A DNA stretch of 64,000 nucleotides from Paenibacillus sp. 32O-W. GTDB lineage: Bacteria; Bacillota; Bacilli; Paenibacillales; NBRC-103111. A program made the position numbers and the translations under genes. How positions within the stretch are numbered: position 1 is the first letter of the stretch; the number at the start of each line of letters is the position of its first letter. The notes beneath the pieces were generated by a model. That model was given only the letters and a program-made list of their open reading frames with translations. It made no database searches and was not told the origin of the DNA. Below, piece by piece: positions 25,841 through 33,781 of this stretch. The stretch lies in assembly GCF_007679495.1 (NCBI RefSeq), contig NZ_VEGP01000018.1, positions 1-64,000 of the forward strand, given 5' to 3'.

Positions 25841-26597
25841 CTTCCAAGCTCCCCTCTGCTGTTCCGCTCTGCATAGCTTTGACGAGACCGCTGTAATACC
25901 GGAAGGAGACATAGCATGTCTCTCCGTTGATCATATGCACCACCCGCTTAAGCTTGTCAATCTCCCGTATATTGTCCACATTGACGATATATGCCTTATG
26001 GCAGCGATAGAAGCGATCATCGAGCTGCTTCTCGAGTTCCTTCAAAGTCCCATAGAACTCGATCTGCCGGTTTCGCTCATGCAGCTTGATTTTATGCGGT
26101 GAGGACGAAGTTTCGAAGAAAAGCACATCCTCATATTTGACATTGATAATGGCTTCATCGGTCTCGATGGTCATTCTGCAGGAATCTCCGCCCTTCTTCA
26201 AATGGCGTTCATAAGCCTTACGAAGACACTCCTCCACCCGCATATGAAATTGCTCCGGATTGTCCTTGATAATAAAGTCGAAGGCTTCAACCTTGTACTG
26301 GAAGGTCAGATAGCTCAGCTCCGAATGAGTGGTTACGAACACAATGAAGCAATCCGGGTACCTGTCCCGCAGTATCCCGCCAAGCTGGATTCCGTTGATG
26401 TCCGCTTTGAGATCGATATCCAGCAAAAAAAGGGACGGAAGGCCGTCACACCGGGGCTGCTCCAAAATATCGAGATAGTCGCCGGAGGACAACGCCACCT
26501 TCATATCCAGCCTCTGTCTGATGATCGAATGCGTTACGATTCGTTCGAGCTGTTCCCGCTGCTGTTTATTATCCTCGCAAATGTAGACATTAAGCAT
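25803..26597 (-). CDS. LytTR-type response regulator (AgrA-like)
   Basis: A 264-residue regulator. The receiver domain has CEDN acidic residues and the phospho-acceptor Asp near residue 60 (LFLLDIDLKADINGIQL). The LytTR DNA-binding domain (about residues 145-245) includes YEDVLFFETSSSPHKIKLHE, the RFYRCHKAYIVNVDNI core and VSFRYYSGL. It overlaps the stop of the histidine kinase gene, so the two are coupled. AgrA/ComE-type regulators usually respond to peptides and activate adjacent transport or bacteriocin genes. No precursor peptide is visible here. Confidence 0.92.
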   Translation of the reverse strand: MLNVYICEDNKQQREQLERIVTHSIIRQRLDMKVALSSGDYLDILEQPRCDGLPSLFLLDIDLKADINGIQLGGILRDRYPDCFIVFVTTHSELSYLTFQYKVEAFDFIIKDNPEQFHMRVEECLRKAYERHLKKGGDSCRMTIETDEAIINVKYEDVLFFETSSSPHKIKLHERNRQIEFYGTLKELEKQLDDRFYRCHKAYIVNVDNIREIDKLKRVVHMINGETCYVSFRYYSGLVKAMQSGTAEGSLEDDSLQKHRARTY

Positions 26598-27790
26598 CAG
26601 ATAATCCCCTTCTCCTCCGAATTCCTATTTCCCGAATGAACATTCTTGACCACAAGCTGCTGCATAAATGTCCTTGCGGCAGTGTCCAGCTCCGTGTTCA
26701 GCATCGCATCGGGATATTTGCGGTCGAGCAGCTCCCTTACCGAGGACAAGCCGATTCCCCGGTTGTCTCCTTTGGTGGAAAATCCATACTCGAACATTTT
26801 ATATATCGGCGGCGTCTGTTCGGAGCAGCTATTTTTAACAATGAAGAGGGTAGCCCCCTTCTTCGAGACGATGCCAAGCTCCACCTTCGGTTCCGGCGTC
26901 TCCAGCGCAGCCTCGATCGCATTGTCCAGGAGGATTCCCATTATTCGGCACAGGTCGAGCGGGGTCATCTCCACTTCATGAACATCCTCCGTAATATCGA
27001 TAAAGACGTCGATTTGCTTCGCCATAGCCCTCAGCATTTTCGAGGAGACAATCCCTTTGAGCGGTGCAAGCTGGATATGTCCAAGCAAGGACAGTCTCGT
27101 ATTCATCTGAAGCAGCTTCTCGGAATATGCACAAACTTCATCGTAGAAGTAACGCTTCAGTTCGGGAAATTTTTCTTCCTCCATGAACCCTTGAAGAGTG
27201 GACAAAATGTTGGCATAGTCATGCTTGAATGTCCTCATATCCTGCAGAACGTGTTCCAGGGAAGCCGCGTATTTCTCCAACTGCCCCAGCTCCTGCTCCA
27301 ACTGCCGCTTCTCCATCTCCTTCCTGAAGGTGTATGTATATAACCGGTGGCTGACTACAATCACCGCGATATATACCGCGAGCAGCAGGGTGTGCAGGAT
27401 TTTGTCCTGCATACCGGATGTCCCCCTGTAGAAAAGGAGGGAAAGATAGATCCCCCCCATAATCATGCACATATTGCCGAACGAGATGAAAATGCGCTGC
27501 CGCAAAGAAAATACCTGCTTCGCTTCAGGGCCGTCCCTTTTCGTTCTACCCGAAAACAAGTTTCCGATCAGGTATGCGACAATCCCGATGAAAACGAACA
27601 AAAATACCTGCTCGGCCGCCGGGTTCCGGATGTTCAGAATTTCCGCCCATACGATGTGGCTGATCTGCAGGGCAAACAGAAAATTCACATAGTTCAGTAG
27701 ACCAAATAATAAGGAGGCCACCGCGTCTTTCGTCCGCATATATAAGAGCAGGAAAAATAATATGATTATCCACGCTGTGCTTAGCTCCAT
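26597..27790 (-). CDS. GHKL sensor histidine kinase (AgrC-like)
   Basis: A 397-residue membrane kinase with about six N-terminal spans (residues 1-165), a coiled linker (EMEKRQLEQELGQLEKYAAS), an H box TFKHDYANILSTLQGF, N box LLDNAIEAAL and G box STKGDNRGIGLSSVRELLDRK typical of the SPOOB/GHKL ATPase class that partners LytTR regulators. Coupled to the regulator gene downstream. Peptide sensing through the membrane domain is the known mode for this class. It belongs to an operon with the ABC transporter. Confidence 0.9.
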   Translation of the reverse strand: MELSTAWIIILFFLLLYMRTKDAVASLLFGLLNYVNFLFALQISHIVWAEILNIRNPAAEQVFLFVFIGIVAYLIGNLFSGRTKRDGPEAKQVFSLRQRIFISFGNMCMIMGGIYLSLLFYRGTSGMQDKILHTLLLAVYIAVIVVSHRLYTYTFRKEMEKRQLEQELGQLEKYAASLEHVLQDMRTFKHDYANILSTLQGFMEEEKFPELKRYFYDEVCAYSEKLLQMNTRLSLLGHIQLAPLKGIVSSKMLRAMAKQIDVFIDITEDVHEVEMTPLDLCRIMGILLDNAIEAALETPEPKVELGIVSKKGATLFIVKNSCSEQTPPIYKMFEYGFSTKGDNRGIGLSSVRELLDRKYPDAMLNTELDTAARTFMQQLVVKNVHSGNRNSEEKGII

Positions 27791-27814
27791 GTTACACCAC
27801 CGGCTTCCGCATTT

Positions 27815-28960
27815 TTAAAATCGGTTGACTGCGGCGCCTCCCCTTCTTATGGCGTACAGGAAGCACCAAGTCACTACCCATTGCGCAGCGATTATTCCCA
27901 GTATAGCCACATATGAGTATAACATCCACGGCGCGGATACGGCTATGGACATGGCCCACAGCTTATACTTCCGCTTGTGCTCGAACATTTGGCGGGTATG
28001 ACTCCATTCGAAGTTCGGCCGCTTAAAATCGTAATACAGCTTGATAAAGACGGTCAATCCAAGCGAGCACAGCATGAGTACGAGCAGCCCCGGCGTCCCG
28101 ATAGCGGGTTGGTATATATGCACGATCGCGTAGGCCGACAGATATAGAGGCAATGTAATCGCGATACTGAATAAATATTTATTTACAAACAAGGTCTTCC
28201 CCGACACCGGCAGCGAAAGCAGCAGTGAACGGTAGGGCTTCTCGTAGGAAAATAACACACCGGGAGTCGAGGCTGTTGAGAGCAAAGTCAGCAGGAAAAG
28301 GACAAAACGGCTATCCACATGGGATACGGCAATGGCGTTAAAGAGAAAAAAGATCATAAACAGCGAATACCCGAGGTGATTCAGGAAGAGCACCTTATCG
28401 CTTGCGAACCGGACGAACTCCCTCTTCATCCAGTTGAACTTCATCGTCGACCGTCCTGTCCGGAACCGCAGGAGCCCTCGCTCATAAGCGAAGATGACGG
28501 CGCCCGTGCCGCATAAAGAAGTGGCCAATCCGGATACGGCACATCCCGCCCCTGTTAGAACTAATTGCAGGAGCGTCAGCTTTCCGTCATTAACGCTCAC
28601 GGCAAGCACGGACATGACAACGGGCATCATCCGGAGTCCATAATTTTTTACCCATAGCACAAGAGCATAGAGGAATACGAACCTTCTTTTGTCCATCGGC
28701 ATAGACAGCAGCAGTGTGTATTTAGGATCCCTTGCCTTGGAGATGGCTGACAGGACGGACAAATATAAGCCGGCGGCAATTGTCCCCTTAAGCAGATGGC
28801 CGAGCGATTGAACGCCGAGAGCTGTGTAGGAAGAAGGGATAATGAACAGGATGATTCCCATTATGACCGCAATGGCAGTTAATTCCCTGATCCATCGTTT
28901 ACCCTTGGTCTCATCTAGCAGGAGGACTTGGAACACAGATGGAGCGCTACTCATGGCCAA
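27815..28960 (-). CDS. ABC transporter permease, about ten TM
   Basis: A 381-residue polytopic protein with repeated hydrophobic spans and short loops; a repeated segment pattern (LLLSMPMDKRRFVFLYAL and LLLSLPVSGKTLFVNKYL) is like ABC-2/YthQ-type permeases of peptide or bacteriocin-immunity exporters. It overlaps the ATPase gene by 14 bases and is followed 25 bases later by the kinase gene. It should form the membrane part of an exporter with the 236-aa ATPase. The substrate is unknown; the Agr-like pair suggests a peptide. Confidence 0.82.
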   Translation of the reverse strand: MAMSSAPSVFQVLLLDETKGKRWIRELTAIAVIMGIILFIIPSSYTALGVQSLGHLLKGTIAAGLYLSVLSAISKARDPKYTLLLSMPMDKRRFVFLYALVLWVKNYGLRMMPVVMSVLAVSVNDGKLTLLQLVLTGAGCAVSGLATSLCGTGAVIFAYERGLLRFRTGRSTMKFNWMKREFVRFASDKVLFLNHLGYSLFMIFFLFNAIAVSHVDSRFVLFLLTLLSTASTPGVLFSYEKPYRSLLLSLPVSGKTLFVNKYLFSIAITLPLYLSAYAIVHIYQPAIGTPGLLVLMLCSLGLTVFIKLYYDFKRPNFEWSHTRQMFEHKRKYKLWAMSIAVSAPWMLYSYVAILGIIAAQWVVTWCFLYAIRRGGAAVNRF

Positions 28961-29657
28961 TCACCCGGAAGAAGGTTTCTTGCACTGAGTGATTCCTGCT
29001 AACCGTTACCGATTCTTGAATGGTTCCCCCATGAAGAATGAAGGCTTCATCGCATATCCGGTCCACGATCGGGAACAGATGGGTAGACAGCAGGACGGCA
29101 TTCCCTTGCGTCACATAGGTTCGCAGCTCCCGGTAGAAGCTTTCGATGGCTACCGCGTCCAGACCGACCAACGGCTCGTCCAGAATGAGCAGCGGGCATC
29201 GCAGCAGCAGCGCATTGATCAATGCCGTCTTCTGTCTGTTGCCCAGCGACAAGGAACCGATTTTCTGATGAAGAAACTGGTCGAAGGAGAAGGTCCCGCA
29301 AAGCTCCGCCAGCCGGGCCGAATCCGGAGTTGTGCCATATAACCGATGCACAAATTCGATAAAACCAAGCGGCGACATCTCATCGAATAAATCGGGATGA
29401 TCCGGGATAAAGCATCGATAACGCTTCAGCCGCATCTCATTGCCGGACGTCAGCTTCTCGCCGCAATAACGGATTTCCCCGCTGTATTGGCCGTGTATGG
29501 AGGTAAGGATGTGGAGCAGGGTCGTTTTGCCCGCACCGTTGGCGCCGAGCAAGGCATAAACCTTCCCTCCCTCAATCTGTAGATGTACTTCGTTGATAAC
29601 CGGCTTATTTTTCGTATACCAGCCGGTCAGGCGATGGGTTTCCAGTATCATATGCAT
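28947..29657 (-). CDS. ABC transporter ATP-binding protein
   Basis: A 236-residue ATPase with Walker A GANGAGKTT (about residues 38-46), an unusual signature SLSLGNRQK in place of LSGGQ, Walker B LLILDEPLVGLD and the H-loop LSTHLF. All catalytic residues are present. The degenerate signature is common in small exporters of the bacteriocin/immunity type. It is coupled to the permease by overlapping reading frames and starts 10 bases after a 59-aa membrane protein gene. Confidence 0.92.
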   Translation of the reverse strand: MHMILETHRLTGWYTKNKPVINEVHLQIEGGKVYALLGANGAGKTTLLHILTSIHGQYSGEIRYCGEKLTSGNEMRLKRYRCFIPDHPDLFDEMSPLGFIEFVHRLYGTTPDSARLAELCGTFSFDQFLHQKIGSLSLGNRQKTALINALLLRCPLLILDEPLVGLDAVAIESFYRELRTYVTQGNAVLLSTHLFPIVDRICDEAFILHGGTIQESVTVSRNHSVQETFFRVIGHE

Positions 29658-29667
29658 TCACCCGGCC

Positions 29668-29847
29668 TTACTTCTCCGATTTTTTCATTGTGCTATAGAG
29701 CTTGACCCCCATTCCTAGCACAACCGCAAACGCTGCGACAGACAACCATGGATTGCCCTTGGCTGCATAAACGACGCCTCCAGTCCCCCATATAATAATC
29801 ATGATGACGGCGAATATGATTTTTTTGTTCTTCGTATCCAGCAGCAT
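29668..29847 (-). CDS. 59-aa two-TM membrane protein heading the ABC/Agr operon
   Basis: ATG 29847, preceded by GAAGGGGG, starts a 59-residue peptide: a short basic N-terminus, a span IFAVIMIIIWGTGGVVYAA, a short Lys/Gly turn and a second span to the basic C-terminus (STMKKSEK). An open frame further upstream (to 30006) is not protein-like. It is the promoter-proximal gene of the five-gene operon. It may be an accessory subunit of the transporter or an immunity-like peptide; no family is recognised. Confidence 0.65.
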   Translation of the reverse strand: MLLDTKNKKIIFAVIMIIIWGTGGVVYAAKGNPWLSVAAFAVVLGMGVKLYSTMKKSEK

Positions 29848-30020
29848 GGCTGCAGCCCCCTTCATAGTTGTTACTATTATTGTAACGGACTGCTGGGAGC
29901 ATATAGCTTTATTGTCTTCAAAGGCCGCATATCCGTAGTGACTGCGGTTATGCGGCAGCCCGTAATGACGGTCAGGACCGGATCGGGCACGGTCAGGATG
30001 CGCCAAGGGGGCTTCGGGAG

Positions 30021-30161
30021 CTGATTGTTATCCGCCTAAACGGCGACACACCAGTGACATGGATGACTAACTGTCCTGAAAATTGCACGGCCAACCACTC
30101 ACCTTGTCCTGATTGTTATCCCCCTGACGGCGACACACTAGTGACATGGATGACTAACTGT
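30021..30161. repeat. Duplicated 53-54-bp intergenic repeat
   Basis: The segment CTGATTGTTATCC...GGATGACTAACTGT is present at 30021-30074 and 30109-30161 with four or five differences. The end of the second copy runs into the palindromic array that follows. Confidence 0.7.
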
Positions 30162-30632
30162 ATTTTATACAGGCAAATTCCGGGCTTGCTTCAAAAGTGA
30201 CTGAATTAACTGGAGAAACTACACTTAGATTTGAGGTTTTTGGCTGATATCGCCTTTTCTCCCCAAAATACCTGTAGTTTTTCCAGTTAGTATTTCTCTT
30301 TTCGCCTTAAGGGGGCAAAATAACTGTAGAAAATCCATTTAGACCCCCATGCCGCTGACCGCGACACCATCAGATGATGAAAATGGATGGATTATCAAGG
30401 TAGAATAGAGTTGAATTGCTTCAATAGTGTGAAATTTGAAAACTAAATGGATTTCATCCAGTAAGATTTCTATATTCGGAAGAAATATGGAAACTAACTG
30501 GAAAACCTACAGCTAGTTTGCGCCAAAACAGCCGTTTCGCCCAAAGTTGCCCATTTTAACTGTAGTTTATCCAGTTAGTTTGATCATTTTCGCCCATTCG
30601 CTTGAATCTACCTGTACAAAATACAGTTAGAC
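30155..30632. repeat. Array of about eight palindromic TAACTGTAG...CTACAGTTA repeats
   Basis: Related 18-24-bp inverted repeats with a (C)TAACTGKA core, an A/T-rich centre and TACAGTTAG on the other side begin at about 30155, 30207, 30270, 30322, 30440, 30492, 30558 and 30609. They occur in alternating orientation, separated by 30-70 bases. Some are perfect (TAACTGTAGTTTATCCAGTT AGT at about 30558 is nearly so). No coding sequence lies in 30.0-30.9 kb. A partial copy is at about 145-158. Confidence 0.65.
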
Positions 30633-30789
30633 GTGCCGCTCCGCTTGTAACGATGCCTGCAGACGGTAAATAGACGGATTTTCAAGGTAGTTAACCATAC
30701 CCACGTTTGGTGAGCTGCCAGGCGATAGTTTATACCCCCTTCGAAGCAGCCGCCAGGCGAAGATAGCAAATATTTCGAGGTCGGTGCAC

Positions 30790-30896
30790 GAAGGGGCCGT
30801 CTCAAAAATGAAGCAAAAAGGACCCTGAATCCCACTATGAGTAGGAACGGGGTCCTTCACGTGAAAAATTATAACCGACTTAGGGGACAGCCCTTC
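30790..30896. mobile_element. MITE-like element, about 107 bp, containing a terminator
   Basis: Imperfect terminal inverted repeats (GAAGGGGCCGTCTCAAAAA at 30790 and, inverted, GAAGGGCTGTCCCCTAAGT from 30896) enclose a hairpin AAGGACCC...GGGTCCTT. The ends resemble those of IS1182-type elements. No transposase is present. It ends right at the stop codon of the ABC exporter gene and probably serves as its terminator. Confidence 0.55.
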
Positions 30897-30898
30897 AT

Positions 30899-32626
30899 TC
30901 ACGCATGCAGATATTGAGCCTGATGAAGTCTGCTGTATATGCCGCCGGAAGCGACAAGCTCGGAATGCCGGCCCTGCTCTGCGATGCCGCTCTCGTCGAT
31001 GACGATGATCCGGTCCGCGTTCTTGATCGTTGCCAGCCGGTGCGCGATGACCAGCGTCGTTCTTCCGACGGACAGCTCGGCCAGCGATTGCTGAATCGCC
31101 GCTTCGGTCTCGGTGTCAAGCGCCGACGTCGCTTCATCCAGAATCAGGATCGGAGGATTCTTCAAGAACATTCTGGCGATCGCCAGCCGCTGCTTCTGTC
31201 CTCCGGACAGCTTGACGCCCCGCTCCCCGATGACCGTATCCATTCCATCCGGCAATTGGCGGATCATCTCTTCCAACGACGCCCGCCTGGCCGCCTCCCA
31301 GATTTGCTCCTCCGTAGCTTTCAGATCTCCGTATGCGATGTTCTCCCGGATCGTTCCCGAGAAGAGGAATACATCCTGCTGAACAATGCCGATATTTCTC
31401 CGCAATGATTGCAGCGTCATGTCCCGGATATCCAGACCGTCTATCGTAATCCGGCCTCCGGTCACGTCATAGAACCTTGGAAGCAGGCTGCAAATCGTCG
31501 TTTTACCGGCACCGGAAGGGCCCACGAACGCAACCGTTTCTCCTGCGCGAATCGACAGGTGGATGCCGTTCAGAATACTCCGATCCGGCTCATAGCCGAA
31601 CGTCACGTTCTCGAAGCGGATATCTCCCCGCAGCGAGTCAACGGCCACGGCATCCTTCGCATCGGCGATATCCGGTTCGGTGTCGATAATCTCCACATAT
31701 CGCTTAAACCCTGCGATCCCTTTCGGATAACTCTCGATCACGGCGTTGATCTTCTCAATCGGACGGAAGAAGATATTCGACAGCAGAAGGAAAGCCATGA
31801 ATTCTCCCAGCTCGATTCTGCCCTTGATATAAAACCACGCTCCGCACACCATCACAAAAATGGTGATCAACCGCATCAGCATGTAGCTGACGGAGATGCT
31901 CCGGGCCATTGTCTTGTAAGCCATCAGCTTCGTCTCGCGGAAGTTTCGGTTGTCGACCGCGAACAGCTCCTTCTCATGCTCTTCGTTAGCGAACGATTGC
32001 ACGACGCGAATCCCGCCCACGTTCTCCTCGATCCGGGCGTTAAAGTTGCCGACGTTGGAGAACAACCGGCGGTAAGTGGTGGTCATTCTTCCCCCGAACA
32101 AAATAATTAGCCACGCCATAATCGGTACGATAATGAACGTCAGCAGGGCAAGCTCCAGATTAATGTAAGCCATCAGTGTAAAAGAGCCCGCGAGCGTCAT
32201 GACGGCAATGAACACGTCTTCCGGCCCGTGATGGGCGAGCTCCCCGATTTCGTTCAGGTCGTTCGTCACCCTGCCTACCAGATGACCCGTCTTGTGATTG
32301 TCGAAGAACCGGAACGACAGCTTCTGGATGTGCTCGAACATTTTCCGCCGCATGTCCGTCTCGATATTGATGCCCAGCATATGCCCCCAATAGGTGACGA
32401 TATAGTTCAGGACGGTATTAAGCGCGTAGACGCATAACAGCCCTAATGAAGCCAGCACGATCATCCCCCAGTTCCCCACCGGGAGCAGATCGTCGATAAA
32501 TTTGCTAATCGCAAGCGGGAAAGCAAGCTCCAGGAGACCCGCGATGACCGCGCATCCAAAATCCAGCATAAACAAACCTTTATAAGGCCGGTAATACGAA
32601 AAAAATCGTCGCAACAACTGCCACAT
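30899..32626 (-). CDS. ABC half-exporter (fused membrane and ATPase domains)
   Basis: A 575-residue exporter. Six membrane spans fill residues 1-310 (ABC type-1 fold; ICL motifs around GHLVGRVTNDLNEIGELAHH), then an NBD with Walker A VGPSGAGKTTI, Q-loop IVQQDVFLFSGTI, signature KLSGGQKQRLAIAR, Walker B PILILDEATSALD and H-loop IAHRLATI. The architecture is like BmrA/MsbA homodimeric multidrug or lipid exporters. The ATG follows the Arg-rich small protein gene by five bases, so they form an operon behind tandem palindromic operators. Confidence 0.93.
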   Translation of the reverse strand: MWQLLRRFFSYYRPYKGLFMLDFGCAVIAGLLELAFPLAISKFIDDLLPVGNWGMIVLASLGLLCVYALNTVLNYIVTYWGHMLGINIETDMRRKMFEHIQKLSFRFFDNHKTGHLVGRVTNDLNEIGELAHHGPEDVFIAVMTLAGSFTLMAYINLELALLTFIIVPIMAWLIILFGGRMTTTYRRLFSNVGNFNARIEENVGGIRVVQSFANEEHEKELFAVDNRNFRETKLMAYKTMARSISVSYMLMRLITIFVMVCGAWFYIKGRIELGEFMAFLLLSNIFFRPIEKINAVIESYPKGIAGFKRYVEIIDTEPDIADAKDAVAVDSLRGDIRFENVTFGYEPDRSILNGIHLSIRAGETVAFVGPSGAGKTTICSLLPRFYDVTGGRITIDGLDIRDMTLQSLRRNIGIVQQDVFLFSGTIRENIAYGDLKATEEQIWEAARRASLEEMIRQLPDGMDTVIGERGVKLSGGQKQRLAIARMFLKNPPILILDEATSALDTETEAAIQQSLAELSVGRTTLVIAHRLATIKNADRIIVIDESGIAEQGRHSELVASGGIYSRLHQAQYLHA

Positions 32627-32631
32627 TGCCG

Positions 32632-32985
32632 TTATTTCTCCTCTCTGCCATCTGGGGGATCGCCATTATCCGGTTGGGGATCCTCCTCCTGTAGATCAAA
32701 TAAGCGAATATATTCTTCTATAACGTGGTCGAGCGCCTTGAGCTCACCGGATATGACCGGTTTGATCGTTTCATATTCAGGCTCGCCAAGCTGTTTGGCC
32801 ACCGTGGCACGCCTGGACTGCAAATGCTCCAGGAAAGCCAATATTCGCCCTCTTCTGAACGTTTGCGGGCCAGGCATCCCATAGCGAGAGCCATGCCGTC
32901 CGTGACGGTCTCCTCGATGTTCGCGACTTTCCACGCTTTCGCCACGATACCTTCCTTCAATTCGTTCTCGATATCCACCTCTCAT
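32632..32985 (-). CDS. Arg-rich 117-aa protein heading the ABC exporter operon
   Basis: ATG 32985, preceded by GGAGGG, gives 117 residues. Residues 1-40 are rich in Arg/Gly/His/Glu (RGGYRERIEGRYRGESVESR), followed by a helical segment RRGRILAFLEHLQSRRATVA and KALDHVIEEYIRLFDLQEED, ending in a disordered acidic tail. Only five bases separate it from the exporter start. Charge and helicity would allow DNA or protein binding, so it could be an autoregulator acting on the two palindromes directly upstream, but no known HTH family is evident. The frame upstream of 32985 merely translates the operators. Confidence 0.6.
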   Translation of the reverse strand: MRGGYRERIEGRYRGESVESREHRGDRHGRHGSRYGMPGPQTFRRGRILAFLEHLQSRRATVAKQLGEPEYETIKPVISGELKALDHVIEEYIRLFDLQEEDPQPDNGDPPDGREEK

Positions 32986-33002
32986 TTTGCACCCTCCTTT
33001 TC

Positions 33003-33045
33003 GTATACATACGTATACACTATCATTTTGTATACAAATGTATAC
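33003..33045. promoter_or_regulatory. Two tandem 16-bp GTATAC palindromic operators
   Basis: GTATACATACGTATAC (33003-33018) and GTATACAAATGTATAC (33030-33045) share the pattern GTATAC-N4-GTATAC with centres 27 bp apart, in the promoter region of the Arg-rich protein/ABC exporter operon. Such duplicated sites indicate a dimeric repressor; the cognate regulator is not identified in the window. Confidence 0.7.
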
Positions 33046-33141
33046 TAAAAGATGCGCCATGTCAATAGTTCAGCAGGGATTTTTTTACAAAAGGTTGCAT
33101 CCTCCCTCCTTAAAATTCAGCCATGCTGCTGTGTAACGCAA

Positions 33142-33172
33142 AGAACCACTCCTTCTGTCCAGGTGTGGTTCT
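33142..33172 (-). terminator. Terminator of the ASCH-like gene
   Basis: AGAACCAC (33142-33149) pairs with GTGGTTCT (33165-33172). On the minus strand it is followed by a short T-rich stretch. It lies about 140 bases beyond the stop of the minus-strand ASCH-like gene. Confidence 0.6.
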
Positions 33173-33313
33173 CTTAAGTTCATGATTATCTTACACAGGC
33201 TGTACTCCAACTAACGACGGTTCCTTTGATGTGTACTTTATTATTTATCTTGTAGTGCTCTAGTACTTTTTTACCGTTTGGGGCATTTCAATCTTTCCAG
33301 TCAGACGACCCAC

Positions 33314-33781
33314 TTAAGACATCTCCGCTGCAGCTTTTAATCGCTGAATTAAGGTTGCTTTCAGCTTGGGATTTGACTCTAGATGGATATAAGATTGCGG
33401 CGCCGTAAAGCGATAGGTCTTTCTAAGCTCTTCTAGAGTTAGTGGTTCTATCTCACGAATCGATATGATGGGTATGGCAAATCCGGTTTCCAATCCGTTC
33501 ATATACCTAGATATTCCTTCCATACTTCCGGACCCTTCCAGTTCGGCGATACGGCCAATATTCTCAACTTTATCAATAATCGGCTTGCCAAATTCGATGT
33601 AAGCTGTGATTTCTTTTATTGGAGAACTGACATAAATGAAAGCATTAACGGATGTACTAAGGAACTTTCTGCGAAATTCATGTTTTTTGGATCCTTCCAA
33701 AATCTCACGATAGGGATCAGGTTGTAGGCTCAAGATAATTATTCGTTTGTCTTCAGGGATTTCAAATTCCAACTGCTGCAT
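33314..33781 (-). CDS. ASCH/PUA-like domain protein
   Basis: A 155-residue protein starting IIILSLQPDPYREILEGSKK followed by HEFRR, the beta-barrel entry pattern of ASCH/PUA-like RNA-binding proteins (I-L-S-L..Y...I..G.K..E.R). A central VNAFIYVSSPIKEITAYIEF strand pair and a C-terminal helical LKATLIQRLKAAAEMS follow. The N-terminal motif is diagnostic of the fold but not of a substrate; members bind RNA, modified bases or coenzyme precursors. The gene stands alone. Confidence 0.7.
   Translation of the reverse strand: MQQLEFEIPEDKRIIILSLQPDPYREILEGSKKHEFRRKFLSTSVNAFIYVSSPIKEITAYIEFGKPIIDKVENIGRIAELEGSGSMEGISRYMNGLETGFAIPIISIREIEPLTLEELRKTYRFTAPQSYIHLESNPKLKATLIQRLKAAAEMS

Noticed and set aside
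29668-30006. Longer version (112 aa) of the small membrane protein
   Set aside because: The first 53 residues are not protein-like and contain the promoter region; ATG 29847 has the better ribosome-binding site.
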